From Salinisphaera sp049568105 (GTDB taxonomy: Bacteria > Pseudomonadota > Gammaproteobacteria > Nevskiales > Salinisphaeraceae), in NCBI RefSeq assembly GCF_049568105.1, contig NZ_CP145335.1:1984001-2048000 (forward strand): DNA of 64,000 nt, written 5' to 3'. The notes beneath the pieces are model-generated. The model had not been told where the DNA came from, searched no databases, and saw only the letters and a list, made by a program, of their open reading frames with translations. Positions 55,193 through 63,898 of this stretch are shown piece by piece (the stretch's first letter is position 1; each line of letters opens with the position of its first letter). A program made the translations under genes and the position numbers.

Positions 55193-55219
55193 CGAGCGTC
55201 GCAGCCCGGGCGACGCTCG
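55193..55219. other. Strong inverted repeat between bluB and cobG
   Basis: CGAGCGTCGC (55193-55202) and GCGACGCTCG (55210-55219) form a perfect ten-base stem with a seven-base loop. It lies between divergent cobalamin genes and could be a leader hairpin of either transcript or an operator. I see no cobalamin riboswitch core in this gap. Confidence 0.5.
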
Positions 55220-55325
55220 TTCTGGTTTGTATACATGAGGCGCCATCCTGAGCGCGAATTCATCCCTCGACACGGGGTCATCAAAGCCACATAAACGGGG
55301 CTGGTGTCCCTCCGACCAACGGCCG

Positions 55326-56597
55326 ATGACAGCCGCAGATGGCGATATCCTGCGTTTGCGTCCGGCCGAGGCCGCGCTCGACGCGCGAGCGCTCGAGCGC
55401 CTGGCAGAGATTGCCGAGCGCTTTGCCGATGGTGCGATTCTGCTGACGCGTCGGGCCAAGATCGAATTGCGCGGCCTGGGCAAGACGCGGCAAGCCATCG
55501 CAGCATTGGTGGCCGCCGGCCTGATCGAGACGCCGGCTCAGTCCGGGCTGCCCGATCGTATTATTTCGCCGGCGACCGATCTGGATTCGAACGCCGACGC
55601 GCGGCTCGGCTCACTACTCCAACACCTGGATAGCGTTCTAAAAAAATGCCCGGTTGCCGCTGAACTGCCGGACAAGTTCGCGATCGCAATCGATGGGGGC
55701 GGTGTGGCCCATATCGGCTGGGTCGCAGCCGATATTCGCCTCGATGCCCTCTCGGGGCAGCCGGGCTGGTGGCGTTTGGCGATGGCTGGCGATGCTCATA
55801 GCGCAGCAGCACTGGGCGTATTGCCTGCCGAGAATGCGCCGGCGGCCGTCGCGACCTTCATCGCCCATGTCGTAGCCGCCTCGGGTATCGCGGCCCACCG
55901 GCTGCGATTTCGCGACTTGGACCCGGCACAATGCCGAGTGTGGGCCGCTGCAGCCATCGGCACCGTGCTCGAGCCGCCGGATGAGCCGATCGGCGGGCGC
56001 CCGTCGACCGAGCTCGAGCAGCGCAGAACCGCGGGCTGGCAGTCGGCCGGCTTCGTCTTCGGACGCATTGAGGCGGCAGCGCTCCATGGCTTGGCTGATC
56101 TGGCGCGACGACACGGGCCGATTCGGCTGCTGCCCGACCGAAGCATCGTCGTGCCCGATGCCAGCCCGGCCAGCTGCGATCGCCTCACCGCCCTGGGCGC
56201 GATCGTTTCCGACACGGACCCGCGTGCCTCGATTGAAGCCTGCGTCGGGCGACGCGGTTGCCCGTACGGGTCGACCGACACGCGAGAGCATGCCTTGCTA
56301 TGCTCTCGCGCGTTGCCGAACCTGCGGGCTGCGGCTACGCGTGCGGCGTTGCACGTATCCGGCTGTACGAAAGGCTGTGCCCATCGCCGGCCGGCAGCGG
56401 TCACGCTCGTGGGTCGCAACGGGCGCTACGACGTGGTGTTCGCGGGCGGCCCCGCGGCCGCGCCGCGATGGCACGGGCTAAGGCCGAGCGAAGTGCCGCA
56501 GCGCCTGGCCGATCTGGACCGTGCTTTCGTCGAACGGGCCGAACCCGGTGAGAGCGCGGAAGCATTCGTTGCCCGCTATATGCCGGCTGCCGATTAA
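55326..56597 (+). CDS. cobG: Precorrin-3B synthase CobG
   Basis: The 423-residue enzyme is a sulfite-reductase-like iron-sulfur protein that inserts oxygen during ring contraction of aerobic cobalamin synthesis. Two ferredoxin-like half domains are visible. The [4Fe-4S] cysteines appear in CVGRRGCPYGSTD and GCTKGCAHR. The N-terminal region (LRPAEAALDARALERLAEIAERFADGAILLTRR) matches CobG. Its presence marks the oxygen-dependent pathway. It leads the cobG-cobH-cobI-cobJ run. The C-terminus (GESAEAFVARYM) is standard. Confidence 0.93.
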   Translation: MTAADGDILRLRPAEAALDARALERLAEIAERFADGAILLTRRAKIELRGLGKTRQAIAALVAAGLIETPAQSGLPDRIISPATDLDSNADARLGSLLQHLDSVLKKCPVAAELPDKFAIAIDGGGVAHIGWVAADIRLDALSGQPGWWRLAMAGDAHSAAALGVLPAENAPAAVATFIAHVVAASGIAAHRLRFRDLDPAQCRVWAAAAIGTVLEPPDEPIGGRPSTELEQRRTAGWQSAGFVFGRIEAAALHGLADLARRHGPIRLLPDRSIVVPDASPASCDRLTALGAIVSDTDPRASIEACVGRRGCPYGSTDTREHALLCSRALPNLRAAATRAALHVSGCTKGCAHRRPAAVTLVGRNGRYDVVFAGGPAAAPRWHGLRPSEVPQRLADLDRAFVERAEPGESAEAFVARYMPAAD

Positions 56598-56615
56598 TCG
56601 CGTAGCGATCGATTC

Positions 56616-57287
56616 ATGACATCAACGAGGTGCACGACCCCGGTGAGTGATTTCAGTCAAGACTACGACTATATCCGCGACGGCCGAACGATCTACGAGA
56701 AGTCGTTCGCCATCATCCGCGCTGAAGCTGATCTGTCGAATATCCCCACGGATTTGGCCGATGTGGCGATCCGTATGATGCATGCCTGTGGCCAGACCGA
56801 TTTGGCCGCCGATCTGCGTTATTCGGCGAATCTCGGCCAGCGCGCCCGTCGGGCATTGGTCGCCGGCGCGCCGATCCTCTGCGACAGCGAGATGGTCGCC
56901 CACGGTGTGACTCGGCGCCGGCTGCCGGCTGAGAACGAGGTCGTTTGTACGCTGCGCGATCCGGCCACACCGGGTATTGCCGCGCAACTCGGTAATACCC
57001 GATCTGCGGCTGCCCTAGAACTTTGGCGCGAGCGGCTGGAAGGCGCGGTGGTTGTGATCGGCAATGCGCCAACGGCGTTGTTTTATCTGTTGGAAATGAT
57101 CGCCGCTGGTGCGCCGCGCCCGGCCGTGGTGCTTGGCCTGCCGGTCGGTTTCGTGGGCGCGATCGAGAGCAAGGAGGCACTCGCCGCCCAGAGTCTGGGC
57201 CTGGATTATCTGACGCTGGTCGGTCGGCGCGGCGGTAGTGCCATGGCCGCGGCTGCGGTCAACGCCCTTGCCAGCGAGGCTCTATGA
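56616..57287 (+). CDS. cobH: Precorrin-8X methylmutase CobH
   Basis: The 223-residue enzyme moves a methyl group from C11 to C12 to give hydrogenobyrinate. Typical segments are IYEKSFAIIRAEADL, VAIRMMHACGQTDLAADLRYS with the catalytic histidine, and GAPILCDSEMVAHGVTRRRL. IGNAPTALFYLLEMI and GLPVGFVGAIESKEAL follow. It starts 18 bases after cobG and overlaps cobI by four bases. A GTG at 56643 is a possible alternative start. Confidence 0.95.
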   Translation: MTSTRCTTPVSDFSQDYDYIRDGRTIYEKSFAIIRAEADLSNIPTDLADVAIRMMHACGQTDLAADLRYSANLGQRARRALVAGAPILCDSEMVAHGVTRRRLPAENEVVCTLRDPATPGIAAQLGNTRSAAALELWRERLEGAVVVIGNAPTALFYLLEMIAAGAPRPAVVLGLPVGFVGAIESKEALAAQSLGLDYLTLVGRRGGSAMAAAAVNALASEAL

Positions 57288-58015
57288 GCGGCGCGATCCT
57301 GTATGGGGTCGGCACTGGCCCGGGGGACCCGGAACTGATGACGGTCAAGGCCACGCATGCGCTCGAGGCCTCGGCCATCGTGGCCTATTTCTGCAAACGA
57401 TCCGGCCAGGGCAACGCACTCACCACCGCCAAGCCCTATCTGCGCGACAGCCATACATTGTTACCGATGGTTTATCCGGTAACCACCGAACTGCCGCATG
57501 GCTCAGCTGAATACCGTGATCGCATCGAGCGATTTTTCGACGAATCGGCGCATGCGGTCGCGGCCCATCTGGACGCCGGGCGTTCAGTCGCGGTGCTCTC
57601 AGAAGGCGATCCGTTCTTCTACGGCTCGTTCATGCATCTATTCATCCGTTTGCGCGACGCCTACGACCCGGTGGTGATTCCCGGCGTGCCAGCGATGCTG
57701 GCCGGGGCCTCGCAGCTGCCGCGTCCGATCGCCATGCGCGACGATGTGCTGTCGGTAGTACCGGGCACGCTGCCGGATGACCGGCTGGCCGCCACGTTGG
57801 CCATCGCCCAGGCTGCGGTGGTGATGAAGGTCGGGCGCAATTTGCCGCGTATCCGTGCGGCACTGGCCGAAGCCGGGCGGGCCGAGGGCGCCTGGTATGT
57901 CGAACGCGCCAGCATGGGCGGGCGCCAGCGCGTCATGCCGCTCGCCGAAGCGCCCGAGGGGCCGGCGCCGTATTTTTCGATGGTGTTGCTGCCGGGGCCA
58001 GGAGAGCGGGTATGA
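57284..58015 (+). CDS. cobI: Precorrin-2 C20-methyltransferase CobI
   Basis: The 243-residue tetrapyrrole methylase uses SAM to methylate C20 of precorrin-2. The first motif GVGTGPGDPELMTVKA and SEGDPFFYGSFMHLFIRL are typical of the family, as is VIPGVPAMLAGASQLPRP in the second domain. ATGA overlaps link it to cobH and cobJ. It acts on the precorrin-2 branch point with sirohaem synthesis. Confidence 0.95.
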   Translation: MSGAILYGVGTGPGDPELMTVKATHALEASAIVAYFCKRSGQGNALTTAKPYLRDSHTLLPMVYPVTTELPHGSAEYRDRIERFFDESAHAVAAHLDAGRSVAVLSEGDPFFYGSFMHLFIRLRDAYDPVVIPGVPAMLAGASQLPRPIAMRDDVLSVVPGTLPDDRLAATLAIAQAAVVMKVGRNLPRIRAALAEAGRAEGAWYVERASMGGRQRVMPLAEAPEGPAPYFSMVLLPGPGERV

Positions 58016-58773
58016 GCGAGCATGGCTGGCTGGCCGTGGTCGGCGTCGGCCCGGGCGATCCGGGCTGGATCACGCCGGAGACCACGGCAATTCTTGGCTC
58101 GGCAACGGATCTGGTCGGCTATGCCGGCTACGTCGAGCGCGTCGCCGACTCGGGCCATACCCGGCATGTTTCTGACAATCGCGAGGAGCTGACCCGGGCC
58201 GGGCATGCGCTGGATCTGGCCGCGAGCGGGGCGCGCGTGGCGGTGATTTCAGGCGGTGATCCGGGCATCTTCGCCATGGCCGCAGCGCTCTGGGAGGCCA
58301 TCGAACGCGCCGATCACGATCGCTGGCAGGCCGTTGATGTGCGCATCGCGCCGGCAGTGTCGGCTATCCAGGCGGTGGCCGCCCGAGCCGGCGCACCGCT
58401 TGGCAACGATTTCTGTGTGATTTCGCTGTCGGACAACCTCAAGCCCTGGGCACAGATTGAAAAACGCATCGATCGGGCGGCCGACGCGGATTTCGCAATG
58501 GCCTTCTACAACCCGATCTCCCGGGCCCGCCGCTGGCAGCTCGGTGCGGCGATGGCGGTTATCCGAGGCTATCGCGATCCAGCTACGCCGGTGGTCCTCG
58601 GCCGGGCCGTTGGCCGAGCCGACGAGGCGTTGCAGATCACCGATCTGGCGCGTTTTTCGCCCGGCGCGGCCGATATGAGCACACTGGTCGTGGTGGGCGC
58701 CTCGACTACGCGCGTGATCGAGCAGGGCGGGGGCCGCCGCGTCTATACCCCGCGTTATTACCCGGACACCTGA
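58012..58773 (+). CDS. cobJ: Precorrin-3B C17-methyltransferase CobJ
   Basis: The 253-residue SAM-dependent methylase carries out ring contraction with C17 methylation. Motifs are GVGPGDPGWITPET, YAGYVERV, ISGGDPGIFAMAAAL, APLGNDFCVISLSDNLKPW and FYNPISRARRWQL, which are characteristic of CobJ/CbiH. It overlaps cobI by four bases and ends convergently with cobK, overlapping it by 16 bases. Confidence 0.95.
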   Translation: MSEHGWLAVVGVGPGDPGWITPETTAILGSATDLVGYAGYVERVADSGHTRHVSDNREELTRAGHALDLAASGARVAVISGGDPGIFAMAAALWEAIERADHDRWQAVDVRIAPAVSAIQAVAARAGAPLGNDFCVISLSDNLKPWAQIEKRIDRAADADFAMAFYNPISRARRWQLGAAMAVIRGYRDPATPVVLGRAVGRADEALQITDLARFSPGAADMSTLVVVGASTTRVIEQGGGRRVYTPRYYPDT

Positions 58774-59510
58774 TGGACGGTATCGAGCGCCGCCCACAGC
58801 GCCATGGGCGTGCTGAAAATACGGTCCGGCATCGGCAGCGATGGGCGGGAAATCATCAGCACTGGAATCGCCAGCGTGCGGGCGGCGTCGAGCTTGGCCC
58901 GAGTCGCCGGCGCACCGCTGTTCTTGGCCACCAGGACATCGATGGCGTGTTCGCGGAGCAGAGCGATTTCCTGGGCCAACGAAAACGGCGGCCGGTCGCG
59001 AATCAGCGTCCAGTCGTCGAAGGCCGGTGGCGGCTTGGGGGCTTCGATGCTGCGCACGATCCAGAGTTTGTCGGCGACGGCCTCGAACGGAGCCAGGCTG
59101 CGTGCACCGACGCTCAGAAATACCCGGCGACCGAAGCCGGCGAGCTGCCCGGCAGCGGAGTCGGGGTCGACGGCGTCGTGCCAGTCATCGCCGGCCTGCG
59201 GCCGCCAAGCTGGGCGGTCGATGCGCCAGAGCGGAATCCCGAGGCCTTGGCAGGCGCCTACGGCATGGGCCGACATACGCGCTGCGAACGGATGGGTGGC
59301 GTCGATCACGAGATCGATCCCATGTTGGGTCAGATAGCAGGCCAAGCCGTCGATCCCGCCGAAGCCGCCGCATCGTACGGGCAAGGCAAGGCGCGCCGGG
59401 CGGCTCGTAGCCCCTGCCAGCGACAGCATGGCATCGATATCGGAACGCATGGCCAGCGCTTCAGCGAGTTCGCGGGCTTCGGCCGTACCGCCAAGCAACA
59501 GTATTTTCAT
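58758..59510 (-). CDS. cobK: Precorrin-6A reductase CobK
   Basis: The 250-residue NADPH-dependent reductase reduces the corrin ring after C1 methylation. The motifs are LLLGGTAEARELAEAL at the N-terminus, DATHPFAARMSAHAVGAC, RIDRPAW, and LVAKNSGAPATRAKL near the end. I chose ATG 59510 because it begins directly at the conserved GGTAEAR strand; the upstream frame runs into cobL. It is the only gene of the core block on the opposite strand, 34 bases from the cobL start. Confidence 0.94.
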   Translation of the reverse strand: MKILLLGGTAEARELAEALAMRSDIDAMLSLAGATSRPARLALPVRCGGFGGIDGLACYLTQHGIDLVIDATHPFAARMSAHAVGACQGLGIPLWRIDRPAWRPQAGDDWHDAVDPDSAAGQLAGFGRRVFLSVGARSLAPFEAVADKLWIVRSIEAPKPPPAFDDWTLIRDRPPFSLAQEIALLREHAIDVLVAKNSGAPATRAKLDAARTLAIPVLMISRPSLPMPDRIFSTPMALWAALDTVHQVSG

Positions 59511-59544
59511 GGGGCGACATTCTACCGACGGGAGCGCACCGGCA

Positions 59545-60786
59545 ATGTGCCGACATACTGATTCGTCGATTTCGCCTTGGCTGTCGATCGTTGGCATCGG
59601 CGAAGACGGTTGGAGCGGGCTGACGCCGAGCGCTCGATCTGCGGTCGAGAACGCCGACTACCTGATGGGCGGCGCGCGGCATCTGGCTATGCTACCGGGC
59701 GTTGACGGCCAGCGTCGCGAGCGCTGGCCGTCGCCGCTACTGGACGGGATCGACGGGCTCTGCGCCCGGCGCGGATCGCCGGTCACGGTGTTGGCCACGG
59801 GCGATCCGTTCTGGTTCGGCGTCGGTGCAACGCTCGCGCGTTATATCGCCCCCGAGGAGATGGCCGTCTTTCCCCAGCCGTCGGCGTTTTCGTGGGCGGC
59901 TGCGCGGCTGGGCTGGGCTCTCCAGCATGTACATTGTGTGTCGGCCCACGGGCGCGATCTGGCTGCGCTCCGGCCGTATTTGCACGACGGCAGGCGCTTG
60001 TTGCTGTTGAGCTGGGACGCCAGCACGCCGGATGCTGTCGCCCGCATGCTCTGCGAAGCCGGCTTCGAGGGTTCGCGAATGACCGTGCTCGAACATCTGG
60101 GCGGTGACAAGGAACGCGCTCTATCGGCCATTGCGGCCGAGTGGTCGTATCGCGATATCGCGGCCCTGAACATGGTGGCCGTGGACTGTGTGGCCGGCGA
60201 GCATGCCCGTTCGATTCCGCGTACCGCCGGGCGCGCCGAAGCGTTATTCGCCCACGATGGCCAGATCAGCAAGGCCGAGGTTCGCGCTGTCGTACTTTCG
60301 CTTTTGGCTCCCGGCCGCGGCGAACGGCTCTGGGATATTGGTGCCGGCTCCGGCGCGGTCGGTATCGAATGGATGCTCGCCGATCCGGCCAACCGGACGA
60401 TCGCGGTCGAGGCCCGCGCCGAGCGCGCCTCCGGTGTGGCGGGCAACGCCGAGCGGCTCGGCGTGCCTGCGCTGGCTTGTATTCATGGCCAGGCCCCCGA
60501 GGCGCTGGCAGACCTTGAAGCGCCGGATGCGATCTTCATTGGGGGCGGGCTGACCGTGGATGGGTTGCTCGCGCACTGCTTGGCCCGGCTTGTCGGACGG
60601 CCGCGGACACGGCTGGTCGCGACCAGTGTGACCGTGGAAGGCGACGCCGTGCTGGCCGAGGCCATGCAACGCCATGGCGGCAGCCTGCGCCGGATCGCCA
60701 TCGAACGTGCCGAACCGCTCGGTCGTTTGACCGGTTGGGCGCCGGCACGGCCGATAACGATCTGGTGCTGGTCTGGCGCCTGTTGA
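59545..60786 (+). CDS. cobL: Precorrin-6Y C5,15-methyltransferase (decarboxylating) CobL
   Basis: The 413-residue protein is a two-domain fusion. The N-terminal CbiE-like methylase (SIVGIGEDGWSGLTPSARSAVENADYLMGG) acts at C5. The C-terminal CbiT-like methylase/decarboxylase (GERLWDIGAGSGAVGIEWMLA) acts at C15 and removes the C12 acetate carboxyl. The fused form is typical of the aerobic pathway. ATG 59545 follows GGGAG at a ten-base distance, while earlier ATGs (59428 onward) would overlap cobK. It is divergent from cobK with 34 bases between starts. Confidence 0.94.
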   Translation: MCRHTDSSISPWLSIVGIGEDGWSGLTPSARSAVENADYLMGGARHLAMLPGVDGQRRERWPSPLLDGIDGLCARRGSPVTVLATGDPFWFGVGATLARYIAPEEMAVFPQPSAFSWAAARLGWALQHVHCVSAHGRDLAALRPYLHDGRRLLLLSWDASTPDAVARMLCEAGFEGSRMTVLEHLGGDKERALSAIAAEWSYRDIAALNMVAVDCVAGEHARSIPRTAGRAEALFAHDGQISKAEVRAVVLSLLAPGRGERLWDIGAGSGAVGIEWMLADPANRTIAVEARAERASGVAGNAERLGVPALACIHGQAPEALADLEAPDAIFIGGGLTVDGLLAHCLARLVGRPRTRLVATSVTVEGDAVLAEAMQRHGGSLRRIAIERAEPLGRLTGWAPARPITIWCWSGAC

Positions 60787-60899
60787 AATTTGATCAGCGC
60801 CGCTCGTAGCCAGTGGGTTGCCGTCGCTGGGGACGTCCGGTTCGTCGTGCATCGGCGGCCCGAGCCGAGAAGGCACGGATGGCCATCGCAGAACCACAG

Positions 60900-60914
60900 G
60901 CTGGCAATGCCAGC
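60900..60914. promoter_or_regulatory. 15-base palindrome upstream of cobM
   Basis: GCTGGCA and TGCCAGC are perfect seven-base arms around a single A, about 106 bases before the cobM start. A further GC stem (60944-60961) followed after nine bases by six T's lies between it and cobM. Either might regulate cobM. Confidence 0.35.
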
Positions 60915-61020
60915 GTCGTCGCGCTTTTGCGGCGAACGAATACGCGGCCTCGTTTGGCCGCCGAGCGTGATTTTTTGAGCAAATGCCCTCGCAGCGAATA
61001 GACGCTAAGGAGAACCCACC

Positions 61021-61785
61021 ATGACCGTGCATTTCATCGGCGCCGGCCCCGGCGCCCCCGATCTGCTCACTCTGCGCGCGGTCGAGCGGCTGGGGCGCTG
61101 TAGTGTCTGTCTCTATGCCGGTTCGCTGATTCCGACCGCGGTGCTCGAACATCTCAAGCCAGGCGCCGAGGCGATTAATACCGCAGGCATGGCCTTGGAG
61201 GACATCATCACCCGCATGATCGAGGCGACCGCGGCCGGCGACGACGTTGCGAGGCTCCATTCGGGCGATCTGGCCCTCTACAGCGCCCTGGCCGAACAGC
61301 TGCGCCGGCTCGCGGCCGCCGACATCGATTATACGCTCACCCCGGGTGTTCCGGCGTTTTCGGCGGCAGCGGCGGCGCTCGCTCAGGAGCTGACCGTGCC
61401 AGAAGTCGGCCAGTCACTGGTCATCACCCGTACCCAAGGGCGGGCCTCGAACATGCCGGCCGGCGAAACCCTGGAGACTTTTGCAGCCAGTGGCACCACA
61501 TTGGCGATCCATCTATCGCTGCAGGTCGTGGTCGAGGTGGTCGAACGATTGCTGCCGTTCTATGGCGCAGCCTGCCCGGCAGCGATTGTCCAGCGCGCTT
61601 CCTGGGCCGAAGAGCGCGTCATCCGCGCGCCGCTTGGCGAGCTGGACGGCGCCGCCGAGACGCTGGCCGCCAAACGCAATGCCATTATCTTCGTCGGGCC
61701 GGTGTTGGGGGCTACCGATTTCAGGGAAAGCAAGCTCTACGACCCGACCCATCGGAGCCGCTATCGCTGGGCGAGCGAGGACTGA
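61021..61785 (+). CDS. cobM: Precorrin-4 C11-methyltransferase CobM
   Basis: The 254-residue SAM-dependent methylase adds the C11 methyl of precorrin-4. Motifs are FIGAGPGAPDLLTLRAVE, CLYAGSLIP, LHSGDLALYSALAEQL and TPGVPAFSAAAAALAQELTVPEV, all typical of CobM/CbiF. AAGGAG precedes the ATG. It stands 234 bases after cobL with hairpins between, so it may have its own promoter. Confidence 0.95.
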   Translation: MTVHFIGAGPGAPDLLTLRAVERLGRCSVCLYAGSLIPTAVLEHLKPGAEAINTAGMALEDIITRMIEATAAGDDVARLHSGDLALYSALAEQLRRLAAADIDYTLTPGVPAFSAAAAALAQELTVPEVGQSLVITRTQGRASNMPAGETLETFAASGTTLAIHLSLQVVVEVVERLLPFYGAACPAAIVQRASWAEERVIRAPLGELDGAAETLAAKRNAIIFVGPVLGATDFRESKLYDPTHRSRYRWASED

Positions 61786-62135
61786 TCCGCAGTCCGGGAA
61801 TGATTCGGGCCAGAGATCGAAACCCGTCAATCGGGATCTGGTCCCCTCGTTTGAGGGTGAATTGAGCGAACGAACGATTGGGCCCCTGGGCGGATGGTTC
61901 CGAGAAACACTGCCGTATTCGGATCTTGGTGAGCGTGGCTCGACGACATGAGCGAATGACAACGCCGAATTGCCGCCTCAGATACAGCGGCCGGCGAGGA
62001 ATGTCCTACTGTGCCCGACCGCGTTCCGTGCCTTGAACGTAGACCAGCTGTGCTCGGCGGCAGGCGCCTTGCCTGGTACGCGATAGGCGGGCGTCATGGG
62101 TGGCGTATCGCGGCATGACCTGCCCCAAACCATAG
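61786..62135. other. Intergenic region between cobM and cbiD
   Basis: These 350 bases separate convergent genes. Open frames extending into it from cobM's antisense (such as 61513-61962 on -) look like shadows. I see only short weak inverted repeats, and no gene. Confidence 0.5.
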
Positions 62136-63236
62136 TCAGCCGGCGAGGCTGCCGTGGCGGGCGAGCACTTGGCCGGGTTTGTCGATTACCCAGAGTTCCA
62201 GCTGGGTGCCCAGTGGCAGGTAATGGGCGGCGGCCTGCCAGGCACGCTCGGCGATACGTGCAGCGAGGTCGATGCCGGCTTCGCGAGCCAGGCCGTGGGC
62301 AGCGAGGCTGGTGTTCGCGGTGCGGATCGCCTGGCGGGTGGCAGCGTCGACTTCCGGGGTCAAGCTGGCCAGAAATTCGAAATCCACGCCGCCGCGCCGG
62401 CTATGCAGATCGAGACGGCCGGCAGCCAGCTTGCTGAACTTGCCGAAACCACCGACCAGAGTGAGCCGATCGATCGGATGGCGCTTCAGGTACTTCAGCA
62501 CTGCGCCGACAAAATCGCCCATCTCGATGATCGCCATATCGGGCAGGTCGTAGGTTGCGCGGGCGACGGCTTCGCTCGTGGAACCGGTCGCTGCGGCCAG
62601 ATGGGTGAGCCCATTGGCCCGAGCCACATCGATACCCTGATGTATGGAGGCGATATAGGCGGCGCAGGAAAACGGCCGCACGATACCAGTGGTACCCAGA
62701 ATCGACAGGCCGCCGATGATGCCAAGCCGACCGTTCATGGTTTTTTCGGCAATTCGTTCGCCATCGTCGACGCCGACAGTGACACGAAAACCGCCGGTAT
62801 AACCGGCTGCCTCTGCCACCCGCGCCAGATGCTCGCGCATCATGCGGCGCGGTACCGGATTGATCGCCGGTTCGCCGACCGCCAGCGCCAGGCCGCTACG
62901 GGTGACCGTGCCGACGCCGGCGCCGGCGGTGAACTGCACGCCGGCCGAATCGAGCAGTTCGAGCCGAACCCAGACCCGCGCGCCGTGGGTGGCGTCTGGA
63001 TCGTCTCCGGCGTCTTTGATCAGGCCGGCCTCGGCGACCCGCCTTGCAGAGAGCACCCGCGCGTCGGCCACGGCGAGATTCGCCTCGCGGCCGCGCGGCA
63101 GCTGTAGATGGACGTACGCCAGGGGTTCGTCGAACAACAGCCGATGGGCAGCAGCGACTGCGGCCGCGGTCGCTGTGGCGCCCGTGGTCCAGCCGGTTCG
63201 GAGCGCGTCGCTTCGTTCAGCGCTTTCTTCGCGCAT
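62136..63236 (-). CDS. cbiD: Precorrin/cobalt-precorrin-5B C1-methyltransferase CbiD
   Basis: The 366-residue enzyme methylates C1 of the contracted ring. Family features are LRTGWTTGATATAAAVAAAHRLL, NPVPRRMMREHLARVAEA, GGLSILGTTGIVRPFSCAAY and GFGKFSKLAAGRLDLHSRRGGVD. In the classic aerobic pathway this step is done by the unrelated CobF, which is absent here; CbiD with CobG is the arrangement known from pseudomonads. I chose ATG 63236, and the frame is also open from a GTG at 63293. It is downstream of cobE on the same strand. Confidence 0.93.
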   Translation of the reverse strand: MREESAERSDALRTGWTTGATATAAAVAAAHRLLFDEPLAYVHLQLPRGREANLAVADARVLSARRVAEAGLIKDAGDDPDATHGARVWVRLELLDSAGVQFTAGAGVGTVTRSGLALAVGEPAINPVPRRMMREHLARVAEAAGYTGGFRVTVGVDDGERIAEKTMNGRLGIIGGLSILGTTGIVRPFSCAAYIASIHQGIDVARANGLTHLAAATGSTSEAVARATYDLPDMAIIEMGDFVGAVLKYLKRHPIDRLTLVGGFGKFSKLAAGRLDLHSRRGGVDFEFLASLTPEVDAATRQAIRTANTSLAAHGLAREAGIDLAARIAERAWQAAAHYLPLGTQLELWVIDKPGQVLARHGSLAG

Positions 63237-63329
63237 GCGTGGCTCAGACCCGGCAGCCGGCCCGGCGTACGACGAGCCAGGCCTGAATTGCACTGGCGGG
63301 ATATGGCGAGCGCAGCATGGGCATAGGTT

Positions 63330-63791
63330 TCATCGCGATGTATCCCCCCGTTGGGTTTCGAATGTCGTATCAGTCGTGGCCTCGCGGACAGCGATTGCGA
63401 CCGTCGCCGCAGCGCTGGCTCGACGCGGCACGACCAAGTAAGTCGGCTGGCCGGCCTGGATACGGTGGTCGGCAGCCGCGGCCAGGGCCGTGGTTTCGGC
63501 AATGCCCCCGATCCCATATAGCGCCTGGACGCGGGCCGAACGATGCGACAGTCGATCGTCGAAGACCGCCAGCGACCCAGCCGACCAAGCCTGCAGGCTC
63601 AAGCCAAGCCCTTGAGCCAGTTCAACCAGAGCAGGTTCGCGGGCCCGCCGATCGAGCGTGGCAAGGCCGCACAGCCCCGACGGCTCAATGCCGGCTTCAT
63701 GGCAGCTGGCCCGCAGCAGGATAATCAGCTCCGCGCTCGAACAGCCCCGTCGGCAGCCCAGTCCTGCGAACCATAGCCGGCTGCTGTGCAT
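63330..63791 (-). CDS. cobE: Cobalamin biosynthesis protein CobE
   Basis: The 153-residue protein corresponds to CobE, which matches the C-terminal domain of anaerobic CbiG. Recognisable stretches are FAGLGCRRGCSSAELIILLRA, LCGLATLDRRAREPALVELAQGLGL, SHRSARVQALYGIGGIAETTALAAA and LVVPRRASAAATVAIA. Its precise reaction in the aerobic pathway is unresolved. It precedes cbiD by 93 bases (or 36 with the longer cbiD start), so they are likely co-transcribed leftward. Its start lies about 110 bases from the riboswitch, which points the other way. Confidence 0.88.
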   Translation of the reverse strand: MHSSRLWFAGLGCRRGCSSAELIILLRASCHEAGIEPSGLCGLATLDRRAREPALVELAQGLGLSLQAWSAGSLAVFDDRLSHRSARVQALYGIGGIAETTALAAAADHRIQAGQPTYLVVPRRASAAATVAIAVREATTDTTFETQRGDTSR

Positions 63792-63898
63792 CGTTCCAAC
63801 TCTGTTTGACGTTGTCTTGCGCCACCGAGCATAACCGAGCGCCGGTTGTCGGCGGTCATTTGACCGTCACGACCCCCAACCCTAGACTCAGACGACAC

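Noticed and set aside
55051..55325. Cobalamin riboswitch between bluB and cobG
   Set aside because: I looked on both strands for the GGTG and GCTGCCCCCGCAAC-type core and did not find it; only an inverted repeat is present.
61481..61962. Open frames on both strands over the cobM 3' end and following gap
   Set aside because: They overlap the well-supported cobM frame and have no family resemblance in the extension.
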